Origin: Sporosarcina sp. FSL W8-0480
GTDB lineage: Bacteria; Bacillota; Bacilli; Bacillales_A; Planococcaceae
Assembly (NCBI RefSeq): GCF_037963765.1
Contig: NZ_CP150166.1
Coordinates: 966,001-1,030,000 of the forward strand
DNA length: 64,000 bases
Reading direction: 5' to 3'
The notes under the pieces: generated by a model
The model's input: the letters and a program-made list of their open reading frames with translations, nothing else
Told to the model about the DNA's origin: nothing
The model's database searches: none
Shown: positions 26,080-35,141 of the stretch, in pieces
Position numbering within the stretch: the stretch's first letter is position 1
How the letters are laid out: every line of letters starts with the position of its first letter
Made by a program: the position numbers and the translations under genes

Positions 26080-27278
26080 ACAAAAGGAAACCGCTTGAAG
26101 GCGTAAAAATTTTAGAATTAGGTAATATAGTTGCCGCTCCCTTTGCTGGAAAGCTTTTTGCGGAATTTGGCGCAGAAGTGATCAAGGTCGAGGAGCCTGA
26201 AAATGGGGATCCGCTTCGAAATTGGCGAGTAATGCATGAGGACACCTCAGTTTGGTGGTATGTCCAAAGTAGAAATAAGAAAGCGGTTACAATCAATCTC
26301 CGAGATCCAGAGGGGCAGGAAATTGTTAAGACATTAATCAGCAAGGTTGATGTTGTGCTCGAAAACTTCAAGCCCGGCACATTAGAGAAATGGGGCCTTG
26401 GCTATGAGGAGATGAAGAATGAGAACCCATCCATCATTCTCACTCGGATTTCCGGCTATGGTCAGACAGGACCGTATAGAGAAAAACCGGGATTTGGTAG
26501 TGTGGCGGAGGCAATCGGCGGTCTACGCTATTTGACGGGTTATCCGGATCGGCCTCCGGTACGGGTAGGAATTGCAATCGGGGATATGGTAGCGGGCTTA
26601 TATGCAGTTATTGGAACATTGATGGCATTGCGCGCAAGAGACGAGGACCCTGAAAAGAAAGGGCAGGTCGTTGATGTCGCCCTTTACGAGGCGGTATTTA
26701 GCCTCCTTGAAGGCATTCTTCCGGAATACGATTTGACGGGTGTGGCGAGAGAGAGAACAGGGTCTACTTTACCTGGAATTGCGCCTTCGAACACCTATAA
26801 ATGTGCAGACGGAAAACATATTGTCATCGGAGGAAACGGCGACCGGATTTTTCAGCGTTTAATGACTGCAATTGGCCGGGAGGATTTGGCGAACGACCCT
26901 CGCTTTTCAACAAATCAAGGCCGTGCCGATCATGTGGAATTCATAGACCATGAAATTGAACAGTGGACACTACAATATCCACTAAAGGAAGTTCAGCGGA
27001 TATTGGATGAGGCATCCGTACCTGTAGGGCCGATTTATGGTGTTCAGGACATTATAACGGATGAACATTACCAAGCCCGCGACATGTTGAGGGAGATTGT
27101 TCTTTCGGATGGCAAGAAATTAATGGTTCCAGGGATTGTGCCGAAGCTTTCCGAAACACCGGGAGACATCGAATGGAATGGGCCGGAATTAGGCGCGCAT
27201 AACGAAGAAGTGTACACGGAATTCATCGGCATATCGCCCGAGGAAGTAAAACAGCTAAAGGAAAGGGGGGTCATTTAA
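26073..27278 (+). CDS. Class III CoA-transferase, CaiB/BaiF family
   Basis: 401 residues from GTG 26073 behind AGGAGGTAAC. The N-terminal block LEGVKILELGNIVAAPFAGK and the catalytic Asp in VGIAIGDMVAG (about residue 170) are those of formyl-CoA/succinyl-CoA transferases. Such enzymes move CoA from succinyl-CoA or acetyl-CoA to a free carboxylic acid. The gene overlaps gntR by seven bases and meets the HMG-CoA lyase gene at TAATG, and a TRAP transporter follows. The likely role is activation of the imported acid; by context that acid could be 3-hydroxy-3-methylglutarate, as for human SUGCT. This substrate is inference. Confidence 0.93.
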   Translation: MLNKRKPLEGVKILELGNIVAAPFAGKLFAEFGAEVIKVEEPENGDPLRNWRVMHEDTSVWWYVQSRNKKAVTINLRDPEGQEIVKTLISKVDVVLENFKPGTLEKWGLGYEEMKNENPSIILTRISGYGQTGPYREKPGFGSVAEAIGGLRYLTGYPDRPPVRVGIAIGDMVAGLYAVIGTLMALRARDEDPEKKGQVVDVALYEAVFSLLEGILPEYDLTGVARERTGSTLPGIAPSNTYKCADGKHIVIGGNGDRIFQRLMTAIGREDLANDPRFSTNQGRADHVEFIDHEIEQWTLQYPLKEVQRILDEASVPVGPIYGVQDIITDEHYQARDMLREIVLSDGKKLMVPGIVPKLSETPGDIEWNGPELGAHNEEVYTEFIGISPEEVKQLKERGVI

Positions 27279-28186
27279 TGGAAGAAGTCGCAATTATAGA
27301 TGTCAGTCCAAGGGATGGATTACAAAACGAGCCTAAACCGATTTCAACAGAACAAAAGCTGAAACTTATTGACATGTTAGTCAATGCAGGGATTCAAAAC
27401 GTAGAAGTTACCTCATTCGTACATCCGTTGAAAGTACCTCAAATGGCAGATGCAAATGATGTACTTCAGGCACTATCCGATAAGAAAGACCTTGAAACAA
27501 TTGCTTTGATCCCGAATCTGAAGGGATATGAGCGGGCAAGGGAGCATCGATTGACTGAAGTGAATTGGGTCAGTGCAGCTACGGAAACCTTCAATGCGAA
27601 AAATATAGGAATGTCCATTGAGGAGAATATGTCCCAGTTCCTTAAGGTTTTAGATGAAGCAAAAAAGGACGGCATCAAAACATGTTTTTCCGTTGCAGTT
27701 AGCTTTGGCTGTCCATATGAAGGGGATGTGGAGGAAGAAAAGGTACTGCAAATTGTCCGGCGTGTCAAAGAAGCCGGCGTCGATAGGATCGGCATTGCGG
27801 ACACGATTGGAATTGCAACTCCGGATCATGTCGAAAGACTGATGAAGAAGGTACTTGAAATTGCAGGCGACACTCCAGTTGCCATCCATTTGCATGACAC
27901 ACGAGGACTTGGACTTGCAAATGCATATATGGCTTATCGGGCAGGGGTCAGGATTTTTGAAACATCTGCGAGCGGGATTGGGGGATGCCCATTTGCACCG
28001 GGTGCCGCAGGTAATTTGGCAACAGAGGATCTCGTTTATCTTTTCGAAAGGATGAACATTTCAACAGGGGTTGATTTTCAAAAACTGTTGGATGCTGCAG
28101 ACTATGCAGCAAGTCTTTCAACAAAAAAACCACTCGGTCGTATCCGACATGTGGAAAATCAAAGGGAAAAGGGGAATGCAGTATGA
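27278..28186 (+). CDS. Hydroxymethylglutaryl-CoA lyase
   Basis: 302 residues forming a DRE-TIM barrel. The family opening VSPRDGLQNEPK gives the Arg and Asp near the active site. The metal-binding HLHDTRGLGLAN (about 205) and the C-terminal GIGGCPFAPGAAGNLATEDL (with the essential Cys, about 233) match true HMG-CoA lyases. It cleaves HMG-CoA to acetyl-CoA and acetoacetate. No isovaleryl-CoA or methylcrotonyl-CoA carboxylase genes are nearby, so this copy is not part of a leucine cluster; next to a CoA-transferase and TRAP genes it more likely serves an external substrate. The start overlaps the previous stop by one base. Confidence 0.94.
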   Translation: MEEVAIIDVSPRDGLQNEPKPISTEQKLKLIDMLVNAGIQNVEVTSFVHPLKVPQMADANDVLQALSDKKDLETIALIPNLKGYERAREHRLTEVNWVSAATETFNAKNIGMSIEENMSQFLKVLDEAKKDGIKTCFSVAVSFGCPYEGDVEEEKVLQIVRRVKEAGVDRIGIADTIGIATPDHVERLMKKVLEIAGDTPVAIHLHDTRGLGLANAYMAYRAGVRIFETSASGIGGCPFAPGAAGNLATEDLVYLFERMNISTGVDFQKLLDAADYAASLSTKKPLGRIRHVENQREKGNAV

Positions 28187-29214
28187 AGAAATGGATGGTA
28201 GGTTTGTTTGTAACAATTATTGGGATGGTGTTATTGTCTGCTTGCAACAATGAGAAATCGAATGATAAGGCTGAAGCTGATAGTGGGGATGGATATGAAG
28301 CAACGACAATCCGACTTGCTTATAACTTACCACAAGATCACCATGTCGCTGTAGGAATCGAAGATTTTGCTAAAAAAGTAATCGAAAAGTCGGATGGCAA
28401 GGTAAATGTGCAAGTTTACCCTGCAGGGCAATTACTGAGTGACAAAGACATGAACCAGTCAATTCTTTCAGGCGGTGTTGAAATGGGTGTTAACTCTTCA
28501 ACGCTTTGGTCATCTACCGTGCCTGCAATGGGGATTTTCGACGTTCCTTATGTTTTCAATGATTACTCAGCTGTTGGTGAAGCGGTTAATGGCGAATTCG
28601 GTGATAAGCTTCGAAGTGCAATGGAAGAAAAAGGTGCAAAAGTTCTAATGTTTGCTGACTATGGCTATGTTCAATTTGCGAATAACAAACGCCAATTGAA
28701 ATCTCCAGAAGACTTCAAAGGCTTGAAAATCAGAAGTATCGGAGACTTACCATCAGAATTGATAAAAGCATATGGTGCATCACCAGTATTCATGGGTGGT
28801 GGGGAAGTATACATGGCTCTACAACGTGATACTGTCGATGGTGCAACATCCGGTACAACAGCAATGCTTCAACGTAAATATGATGAAGTTACGAAATACT
28901 TGACAGTTAATAACTATGCATATCTTGAATTCTTACTTGCTGTGAATAAAGACTACTGGGATGGTCTTCCAAAGAAGACACAAGACCTTTTGACAGAAGT
29001 TGCTGCTGAAACTGAAACATGGATTCGTGAACAAGCTGAAAAAGAGGATACTGAGTCTGCAAAAGCTCTTGAAGAAAAAGGAATGGAAGTGTACTACGTT
29101 CCTGCAGATGAGTTGGATGTTTGGAAAGACGCTGCAGCACCCGTACGTGATGTATTCGTAAAAAATGCCGGTGACCTTGGTAAAGAACTTTTAGAGATGG
29201 TAGATAAGAAATAA
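28183..29214 (+). CDS. dctP: TRAP transporter substrate-binding lipoprotein, DctP family
   Basis: 343 residues. A signal peptide ends in the lipobox LLSAC (Cys about 22), so the protein is tethered outside the membrane. The DctP fold follows, with the typical AYNLPQDHHVAVGIEDFAKK start and the substrate carboxylate-binding Arg region GLKIRSIGDL at about 180-190. It overlaps the HMG-CoA lyase gene by four bases, linking import to catabolism. The partners DctQ and DctM follow. The bound acid is not readable from sequence; context suggests a branched hydroxy dicarboxylate. Confidence 0.93.
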   Translation: MKKWMVGLFVTIIGMVLLSACNNEKSNDKAEADSGDGYEATTIRLAYNLPQDHHVAVGIEDFAKKVIEKSDGKVNVQVYPAGQLLSDKDMNQSILSGGVEMGVNSSTLWSSTVPAMGIFDVPYVFNDYSAVGEAVNGEFGDKLRSAMEEKGAKVLMFADYGYVQFANNKRQLKSPEDFKGLKIRSIGDLPSELIKAYGASPVFMGGGEVYMALQRDTVDGATSGTTAMLQRKYDEVTKYLTVNNYAYLEFLLAVNKDYWDGLPKKTQDLLTEVAAETETWIREQAEKEDTESAKALEEKGMEVYYVPADELDVWKDAAAPVRDVFVKNAGDLGKELLEMVDKK

Positions 29215-29234
29215 TCTGTTTGGGGGGAACCGCT

Positions 29235-29732
29235 TTGAAAAAGATCTATAATTTTTTTGATCTGCTCATACGTTGGGGCGCTTACATTGCGGGTGTGCTA
29301 ATTTTAATCACGACAGCGATGACGTTCTATGAAGTTGTTTCAAGGTCATTTTTCCATAAACCGACTTCCTGGGCGACTGAGCTTTCCATCTATGCAATCA
29401 TTGGCAGCTGTTTTTTAGGTAGCGCCTACGCGGTTCGGACCTATTCGCATATTACAGTTGATTTATTGATTAATAATGTAAATGATCGTTTTAAAACAAT
29501 ACTTGCATACCTGACAAATTCTCTTGGTTTGGTGTTCAGCATCATCTTTACACTTTATAGTTATCTGCACGTCATCAAGACATTCAACCTTGGGGTTACG
29601 TCCGCATCACTGTTGAGGATTCCGATGTACATACCGGAATCCCTCCTAGTGTTCGGAGGTGTGCTGTTATGCATCGCCTTTATTTTGCAGATTATTGATG
29701 GCGGCATCCATAAAGGAGGGGAACACCTATGA
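29235..29732 (+). CDS. dctQ: TRAP transporter small permease, DctQ family
   Basis: 165 residues from TTG 29235 with GGGGGGAACC before it; an in-frame TTG at 29220 adds five residues including GG and is less likely. Four membrane helices and the DctQ motif FYEVVSRSFFHKPTSWATELS (helix 1-2 region) are present. DctQ bridges the binding protein and the large permease. The last codons overlap the dctM start by four bases. Confidence 0.92.
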   Translation: MKKIYNFFDLLIRWGAYIAGVLILITTAMTFYEVVSRSFFHKPTSWATELSIYAIIGSCFLGSAYAVRTYSHITVDLLINNVNDRFKTILAYLTNSLGLVFSIIFTLYSYLHVIKTFNLGVTSASLLRIPMYIPESLLVFGGVLLCIAFILQIIDGGIHKGGEHL

Positions 29733-31006
29733 ATCTATTCTTTACGGGTGGTTTGGGGATCCTTCTTCTAATTGGATTGCCAGTTGCTTTTACACTTAGT
29801 TTACTTGCGGTTGCCGGAATGTATTTCTTTAACGGAGGCACGTTCGCCTTCATGCAAATTCCAATTATTTCGTATAAGTCATTGGATGACTTTACGCTGA
29901 CTGCGTTGCCGATGTATGTGTTGATGAGCCAGGTGCTTGTCGTTAGTGGCGTCGGTCGGGATTTGTATGAAATGGCAAGTAGATGGTTCAGGCATTTCCC
30001 TGGAGGACTTGCCATTGCGACATTGTTCTGCTGTACGGTTTTCTCGGCGATTTCAGGGTCAAGTGTAGCTACTGCTGTAACTGTAGGGTCAGTTGCACTT
30101 CCGGAAATGGTTCGTAGGGGATATAACAAACGGCATGTATTAGGTTTATTAGCAGCGGGCGGTACGCTGGGAATTCTTATTCCTCCAAGTATTCCGATGA
30201 TCATCTATGGTTCTGTTACTGGGGAATCCGTGGGTAAACTTTTCATAGCTGGAATAATTCCTGGAGCAATTATGACAATTGCATTCATGATTTTCTCTGC
30301 ATACCAGACGCGTCATATTAAAGATAAACCTGCAACTTGGGGCGAACGGCTTGAAGCCTCACGCAAGGCGATATGGGGCTTGCTGCTACCGATCATTATC
30401 ATCGGTGGAATCTACTCAGGTATTTTCACTCCAACTGAAGCAGCCGCTATCGGTGTCGTACTTAGTTTCGTAATTGCGATTTTCGTCTATAAGAATATCA
30501 ATTTGACTACGTTAAAGGAAATCTTGGTTTCCACGGTAAAGACGAACGCAATGATTCTATTCATCATCATTGGTGCAATGCTGTTAGGCTATATTCTAAC
30601 AATCCTTCAGATTCCACAAGGCATCGTCAATTTTGCAACAACACAGGATGTTTCACCTTGGATCATCTTCATTTTGATTAATATCGTGCTGTTGGTTCTT
30701 GGGATGTTTTTGGAAACTGTTTCGATTTTAGTTATCACATTGCCAATTCTCTATCCAATCATCATGGCACTTGGCTTCGATCCAATCTGGTTTGCCATCA
30801 TCATGGTCATCAATATGGAACTTGCATTGATTTCACCTCCAGTCGGACTAAATCTGTTCGTATTGAAGGGGCTAAACAAGGAAAATACCATCAACGAAAT
30901 CGTCAAGGGTGTTATCCCTTATGCGATTATCATGCTTGTATTCATGGTCATTCTTTCTATCTTCCCTGAAATCGCAACAGTGCTTATCCATAGTGATATT
31001 AAATAA
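29729..31006 (+). CDS. dctM: TRAP transporter large permease, DctM family
   Basis: 425 residues with 11-12 hydrophobic helices. The family region GLLAAGGTLGILIPPSIPMIIYG (about 142-165) is intact, as is the second conserved ISPPVGLNLFVLKG near residue 370. It catalyses sodium-coupled uptake of the acid delivered by DctP. It is the last gene of the GntR operon and is followed by a terminator. Confidence 0.94.
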   Translation: MNLFFTGGLGILLLIGLPVAFTLSLLAVAGMYFFNGGTFAFMQIPIISYKSLDDFTLTALPMYVLMSQVLVVSGVGRDLYEMASRWFRHFPGGLAIATLFCCTVFSAISGSSVATAVTVGSVALPEMVRRGYNKRHVLGLLAAGGTLGILIPPSIPMIIYGSVTGESVGKLFIAGIIPGAIMTIAFMIFSAYQTRHIKDKPATWGERLEASRKAIWGLLLPIIIIGGIYSGIFTPTEAAAIGVVLSFVIAIFVYKNINLTTLKEILVSTVKTNAMILFIIIGAMLLGYILTILQIPQGIVNFATTQDVSPWIIFILINIVLLVLGMFLETVSILVITLPILYPIIMALGFDPIWFAIIMVINMELALISPPVGLNLFVLKGLNKENTINEIVKGVIPYAIIMLVFMVILSIFPEIATVLIHSDIK

Positions 31007-31011
31007 GCAGA

Positions 31012-31045
31012 GGCCCACGCGGAGAACTGTAGCGTGGGCTTTCTT
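31012..31045 (+). terminator. Intrinsic terminator after TRAP operon
   Basis: GCCCACGC (31013-31020) pairs with GCGTGGGC (31032-31039), followed by TTTCTTC. It separates the TRAP operon from the two-component genes. Confidence 0.85.
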
Positions 31046-31172
31046 CATTCTTTCATCGTAACATTCTATTCCCTCACAATTGCCAATAGTGTAACATGGA
31101 GAGAGGAAACTTTTAGTGGAGTCTTCAACTACCAACATTGTATCCCGACTTTAAGATAGAGAGATGATTCCT

Positions 31173-32795
31173 ATGAAAACGAAATCCTTACAATCACGTA
31201 TTTTCTCATATGGCGCACTTTTTGTTTCCGTCATCGCGATCGTAGTCGGTGTTTCATTTTATTTCACAATGTCTCAAGGAATCGAGCAACAGCTTGGTAT
31301 TCGTGCTTTGAGCATTGCAAAAACAACCGCAGACCGTCCGGATGTTCTTGCGGGTTTTCAGTCTGAGAATCCAACAGAGGTGCTTCAGCCAATTGCAGAA
31401 TCCGTCCGGCTTCAAACTGGAGCCGAGTATGTCGTAATCGGAAACAGCGAAGGAATCCGGTATGCTCATCCTGTTGTCGACAGGATCGGGAAAAAAATGG
31501 TTGGGGATGACAATGAGCGTGCGCTTATTTTAGGAGAATCCTATATTTCCGAGGCGACAGGATCTCTTGGGCCAGCATTGCGGGGTAAAGCTCCCGTCTT
31601 TAATGAACAAGGAGATATTATCGGAGTTATTTCCGTCGGTTATTTGAATGAAGATATTTCTTCAATGTTCTTTCAATACGTCGATAATATTTCATACATT
31701 GTTTTGATTGCAATTGTTCTTGGGGTTATTGGGTCGAGTGTGCTTGCGCGCAATATTAAAAAGGAGCTATTCGATCTTGAGCCTGCCGAAATAGCTAATT
31801 TATTCACAGAACGTAATGCACTGATTGAGTCTGTTCGGGAAGGAATCATCATGGTCGATGCCAAAGGGATAATTACGACAGTGAATGCAGCCGCTTATGA
31901 TGCACTTTCCATTCCGGGGCGTGCTACACTTGTGGGCAAATCGATCCTTGAGGTGCTCCCGAACAGCCTTCTTCCGAAAGTATTAGAAACTGGAGAGCAG
32001 CATCTTGACCGACCAATGGAAATTCACGGTAAGAAAGTCATTGTCAACCGTGTTCCTATCCGTTCAGGCGAACAAATTATCGGTGCTGTATCAACGTTTC
32101 GTTTAAAATCGGAAATCGACCAACTTACGATTGAATTATCGCAGGTAAAGCGCTATACGGAAGCGCTTCGGGCACAGACCCATGAATACAATAACTTTCT
32201 ATATACAATTTCGGGGCTTATCCAACTCCAGTCATATGATGAAGCGCTTGGACTGATTCATGAAGAAACGGAAGAGCACCAATCGCTTATCCAGTTTGTG
32301 ACGAAGCGGTTGCAAGATCCTTTTCTTGGTGGCATTGTCATCGGGTTTTTCAATCGTGCAAAAGAATTGAAAGTCCGATTCCTTCTTGACGAGGACAGTT
32401 CCCTGAACGAACTGCCAACTCACTTAGAAAAAACTCATTTTGTCTCCATCATTGGAAATCTCGTAACGAATGCTTTCGAGGCAATTGAGATGCTTCCGGA
32501 AGAGAAACGGATGGTACGCTTATTCATTTTGGACAATGGGGAAGAGATTTTATTTGAAGTAGAGGATTCGGGGCATGGCATTGCGGATGAAGTTTTGGAT
32601 TCATTATTTCAGAAAAAAGTTTCTACGAAAGATGTTGGGGACAGGGGGTACGGACTTATAAAAGTGTCTGATAATGTTGAAGATCTTTCAGGTTCCATTA
32701 CTGTAGAAAAAGGGGATTTAGGTGGTGCCCTGTTCATCATCTCAATACCGAAAGGGGGAGCAATGCTTGAAACCTATAGAAATTCTAATCATTGA
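31173..32795 (+). CDS. Sensor histidine kinase, CitA/DcuS/DctS family
   Basis: 540 residues from ATG 31173, nine bases after AGAGAG; ATG 31164 directly abuts that site and is less likely. Domains: membrane helix (about 10-32), extracytoplasmic PAS-like carboxylate sensor (about 35-165, with VRLQTGAEYVVIGNSEGIRYAHP), second helix (about 170-192), cytoplasmic PAS (about 210-310), phospho-acceptor helix with HEYNNFLYTISGLIQL (about 335), and HATPase domain with NLVTNAFEAIE and GHGIADE. It should sense di- or tricarboxylates and phosphorylate the response regulator that overlaps its 3' end by 29 bases. Confidence 0.94.
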   Translation: MKTKSLQSRIFSYGALFVSVIAIVVGVSFYFTMSQGIEQQLGIRALSIAKTTADRPDVLAGFQSENPTEVLQPIAESVRLQTGAEYVVIGNSEGIRYAHPVVDRIGKKMVGDDNERALILGESYISEATGSLGPALRGKAPVFNEQGDIIGVISVGYLNEDISSMFFQYVDNISYIVLIAIVLGVIGSSVLARNIKKELFDLEPAEIANLFTERNALIESVREGIIMVDAKGIITTVNAAAYDALSIPGRATLVGKSILEVLPNSLLPKVLETGEQHLDRPMEIHGKKVIVNRVPIRSGEQIIGAVSTFRLKSEIDQLTIELSQVKRYTEALRAQTHEYNNFLYTISGLIQLQSYDEALGLIHEETEEHQSLIQFVTKRLQDPFLGGIVIGFFNRAKELKVRFLLDEDSSLNELPTHLEKTHFVSIIGNLVTNAFEAIEMLPEEKRMVRLFILDNGEEILFEVEDSGHGIADEVLDSLFQKKVSTKDVGDRGYGLIKVSDNVEDLSGSITVEKGDLGGALFIISIPKGGAMLETYRNSNH

Positions 32796-33459
32796 AGACG
32801 ATAAGCGGATTGCCGAAATCCATCGTCGGTTCATCGATAAAATTGAGGGCTTCAAGGTTGTTGGTTCAGCGCATAACGGAGTGGAGGCGAAGGATTGGGT
32901 AGAAGCGCTACAGCCAGACCTTGTTTTGTTGGACGTCTACTTACCCGATGCGCTTGGGACGGATATCATGAGGTTCATCCACGATTACAGCCCGGATACA
33001 GATATTATATTTATAACAGCAGCGGCCGAGGTCGATATCGTAAAAAAAGCATACCGCCGTGGTGTTGCGGATTATATCTTGAAGCCGCTCACCTTCGATC
33101 GTTTTCAGGAAAGCCTACTTTCTTACAAGGCGAAAAGAGAAGCGCTTGAAGCAGTTGGCATCATGAAGGAGGATTCCATCCAATTATTGTGGAATAAAAG
33201 AACGATGACGTCGACAATAATTATTGAGAATCTTCCTCCTAAAGGGATAGATCCGATTACAAAGGAAAAAGTTGTTACTCACTTGAGGCAAGTGGATGGT
33301 GGAATTACTGCCGAAACGCTTGGTGTAGAAATCGGTGTCAGCCGTTCAACCGCTAGACGTTATTTGGAATACCTTGTTTCAGAAAAACGTGCTTATACAG
33401 AGCTTTTATACGGCACTGTTGGTCGCCCTGAAAGAAGGTATTTCATAAAACAACCGTGA
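32767..33459 (+). CDS. Response regulator, CitB/DctR family
   Basis: 230 residues from TTG 32767, six bases after AGGGGGAG; the longer frame upstream lies inside the kinase gene. Receiver domain about 1-120 with EDD at 9-11, phospho-acceptor Asp in VLLDVYLPD and Lys in YILKPL. The C-terminal half is the CitT/DcuR-type HTH (TAETLGVEIGVSRSTARRYLEYL). It pairs with the kinase just upstream. The TctCBA operon starts 140 bases downstream on the same strand and is the expected target; control of the TRAP operon is less likely because that has its own GntR regulator. Confidence 0.93.
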   Translation: MKPIEILIIEDDKRIAEIHRRFIDKIEGFKVVGSAHNGVEAKDWVEALQPDLVLLDVYLPDALGTDIMRFIHDYSPDTDIIFITAAAEVDIVKKAYRRGVADYILKPLTFDRFQESLLSYKAKREALEAVGIMKEDSIQLLWNKRTMTSTIIIENLPPKGIDPITKEKVVTHLRQVDGGITAETLGVEIGVSRSTARRYLEYLVSEKRAYTELLYGTVGRPERRYFIKQP

Positions 33460-33599
33460 ACAATATGAACAAAATGACGTTTACGGGCAATATCGAACTT
33501 ATTGCCAAAAACATTGAATCCAGTTAACTTTCTGATAAATTGATGGTAGCGATATGAAAGCGCTGCCATCATTTTTTTTAATACAAAGGGGGATACATG

Positions 33600-34613
33600 A
33601 TGAAGTGGAAGAAATTTACGACCGTTGCATTGGCGGGTGTATTAGCATTAAGTTTAGCAGCATGTTCAAAGACGGATGGAGCAGAAGGGGGCTCCTCAAA
33701 ATATCCGGAGCGTAATCTGACGATTGTTGCTCCATCTGGGGCAGGTGGTGGATGGGATTTGACGGCCCGTGCCATTGCTAAAACGATGAATGACACGAAG
33801 ATTATTGAGAAACCGATTACAGTTGAGAATAAGCCAGGAGGCGGCGGTGCCGTTTATATGGCCGAGTTCGCAACAAAAGAAGTGAAGAATGATTACAATT
33901 TGATCGTTAAATCACCACCACTTTTGATCAATAACAATAAAGCCGAGGGGAACAGCCCGTACGGCTACAAGGATACAACTCCATTAGCACAATTGACTCG
34001 TGATTACGGCGCAATCGTCGTAAAAGCGGATTCAGAATTTAAAACGCTGAAAGATGTACTTGAAGCAATTAAAAAGGATGCAAAATCGGTTACGCTTGCC
34101 GGTGGTTCGGCTCCAGGATCAATGGATCACCTTGTTGGTGTACTACCAGCATTCAAATATGGGATCGACCCGAAAACAGTGAAGTATGTATCATACGATG
34201 GCGGTGGAGAAGCTGTAGCAGCATTGCTTGGTGGGAATGCTGACGTAATTGCGACGGATGCTTCTGCAATCGGTCAATATGTGAAGTCAGGGGACGTACG
34301 AGTTCTTGCAGTGAGTTCTACAGATCGTCTTGGCGGAGAGTTGGCTGATGTTCCGACATTTATGGAAGAAGGTATTGACGCGGAGTTCACAATTTGGCGC
34401 GGTCTTTTCGGACCGAAGGAAATGTCTGATTCAGCTGTCGACTACTGGACGGAAAAGCTGAAGGAAATGGTCGAAACGGATGAGTGGAAAGCGGAACTTG
34501 AAAGAAACGGCTGGGAAAGCGAATATCGTGGTTCTGATGATTTCACAAAGTACTTGGAAGACCAAGACAAAGTCATTGTGGAACTATTAACAGCACTTGG
34601 AATGCAAAAATAG
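33600..34613 (+). CDS. tctC: Tripartite tricarboxylate transporter binding protein, TctC family
   Basis: 337 residues (ATG 33600; a second ATG at 33597 is adjacent) with AAAGGGGG upstream. A lipoprotein signal ends at LAAC (Cys about 22). The mature part begins with the Bug/TctC signature YPERNLTIVAPSGAGGGWDL and continues with the carboxylate-binding segment NKPGGGGAVYMAEF. It captures citrate or a related carboxylate for TctA/TctB, encoded next. It follows a CitA/CitB-like two-component system. Confidence 0.93.
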   Translation: MKWKKFTTVALAGVLALSLAACSKTDGAEGGSSKYPERNLTIVAPSGAGGGWDLTARAIAKTMNDTKIIEKPITVENKPGGGGAVYMAEFATKEVKNDYNLIVKSPPLLINNNKAEGNSPYGYKDTTPLAQLTRDYGAIVVKADSEFKTLKDVLEAIKKDAKSVTLAGGSAPGSMDHLVGVLPAFKYGIDPKTVKYVSYDGGGEAVAALLGGNADVIATDASAIGQYVKSGDVRVLAVSSTDRLGGELADVPTFMEEGIDAEFTIWRGLFGPKEMSDSAVDYWTEKLKEMVETDEWKAELERNGWESEYRGSDDFTKYLEDQDKVIVELLTALGMQK

Positions 34614-34673
34614 AGTTAGTTAGGTGGGGCGGCTCAAGCGGCCGCCTTTTCTTTTAGAGAGGAGATAAGGACT

Positions 34674-35123
34674 ATGAGTAAAACATTCGATCGATATGCA
34701 AGCATCGCCTTTTTACTGATTGGTCTTTTATTTGTAATTGAAAGCTTGAAGATATCGAATAGCGCATACGGCTCAGCTGTTGGACCGAAGGCATTTCCTT
34801 TGGGGCTCGGCATTATTCTGATCCTATTGAGTTTGCGATTACTATATGAAACTTTCAAATACAAATCGGAGGCTGCAACAGGGGAAAAGCTTCAATATAA
34901 GAAATTCATCATCATTCTTGCAAGTGCAGCGCTTTATGCATTCTTGTTAGAAAAAATAGGATACGTCATTTCGACATTCGTCTTTTTGCTTGTTGCATTC
35001 CAGACGATGGAACGGGGCCGAATCGTCCCAAGTGTCATTATAGCAGCAGTTTTTTCATTTGGTGTCTATTATTTATTTGCGGAATTTCTTGGCGGCTCAT
35101 TGCCCGGATTCCCTCGATTTTAA
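34674..35123 (+). CDS. tctB: Tripartite tricarboxylate transporter small membrane protein, TctB family
   Basis: 149 residues, start ATG 34674 after AGAGGAGAT. Four membrane helices, with the family motif GSAVGPKAFPLGLGIILILLS after helix 1. It is the small membrane partner of TctA, with 60 bases separating it from tctC and 18 from tctA. A short GC-rich inverted repeat (GGCGGC...GCGGCCGCC type) in the tctC-tctB gap may modulate relative expression. Confidence 0.92.
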   Translation: MSKTFDRYASIAFLLIGLLFVIESLKISNSAYGSAVGPKAFPLGLGIILILLSLRLLYETFKYKSEAATGEKLQYKKFIIILASAALYAFLLEKIGYVISTFVFLLVAFQTMERGRIVPSVIIAAVFSFGVYYLFAEFLGGSLPGFPRF

Positions 35124-35141
35124 GAAGAAAGGAGTCACGTT

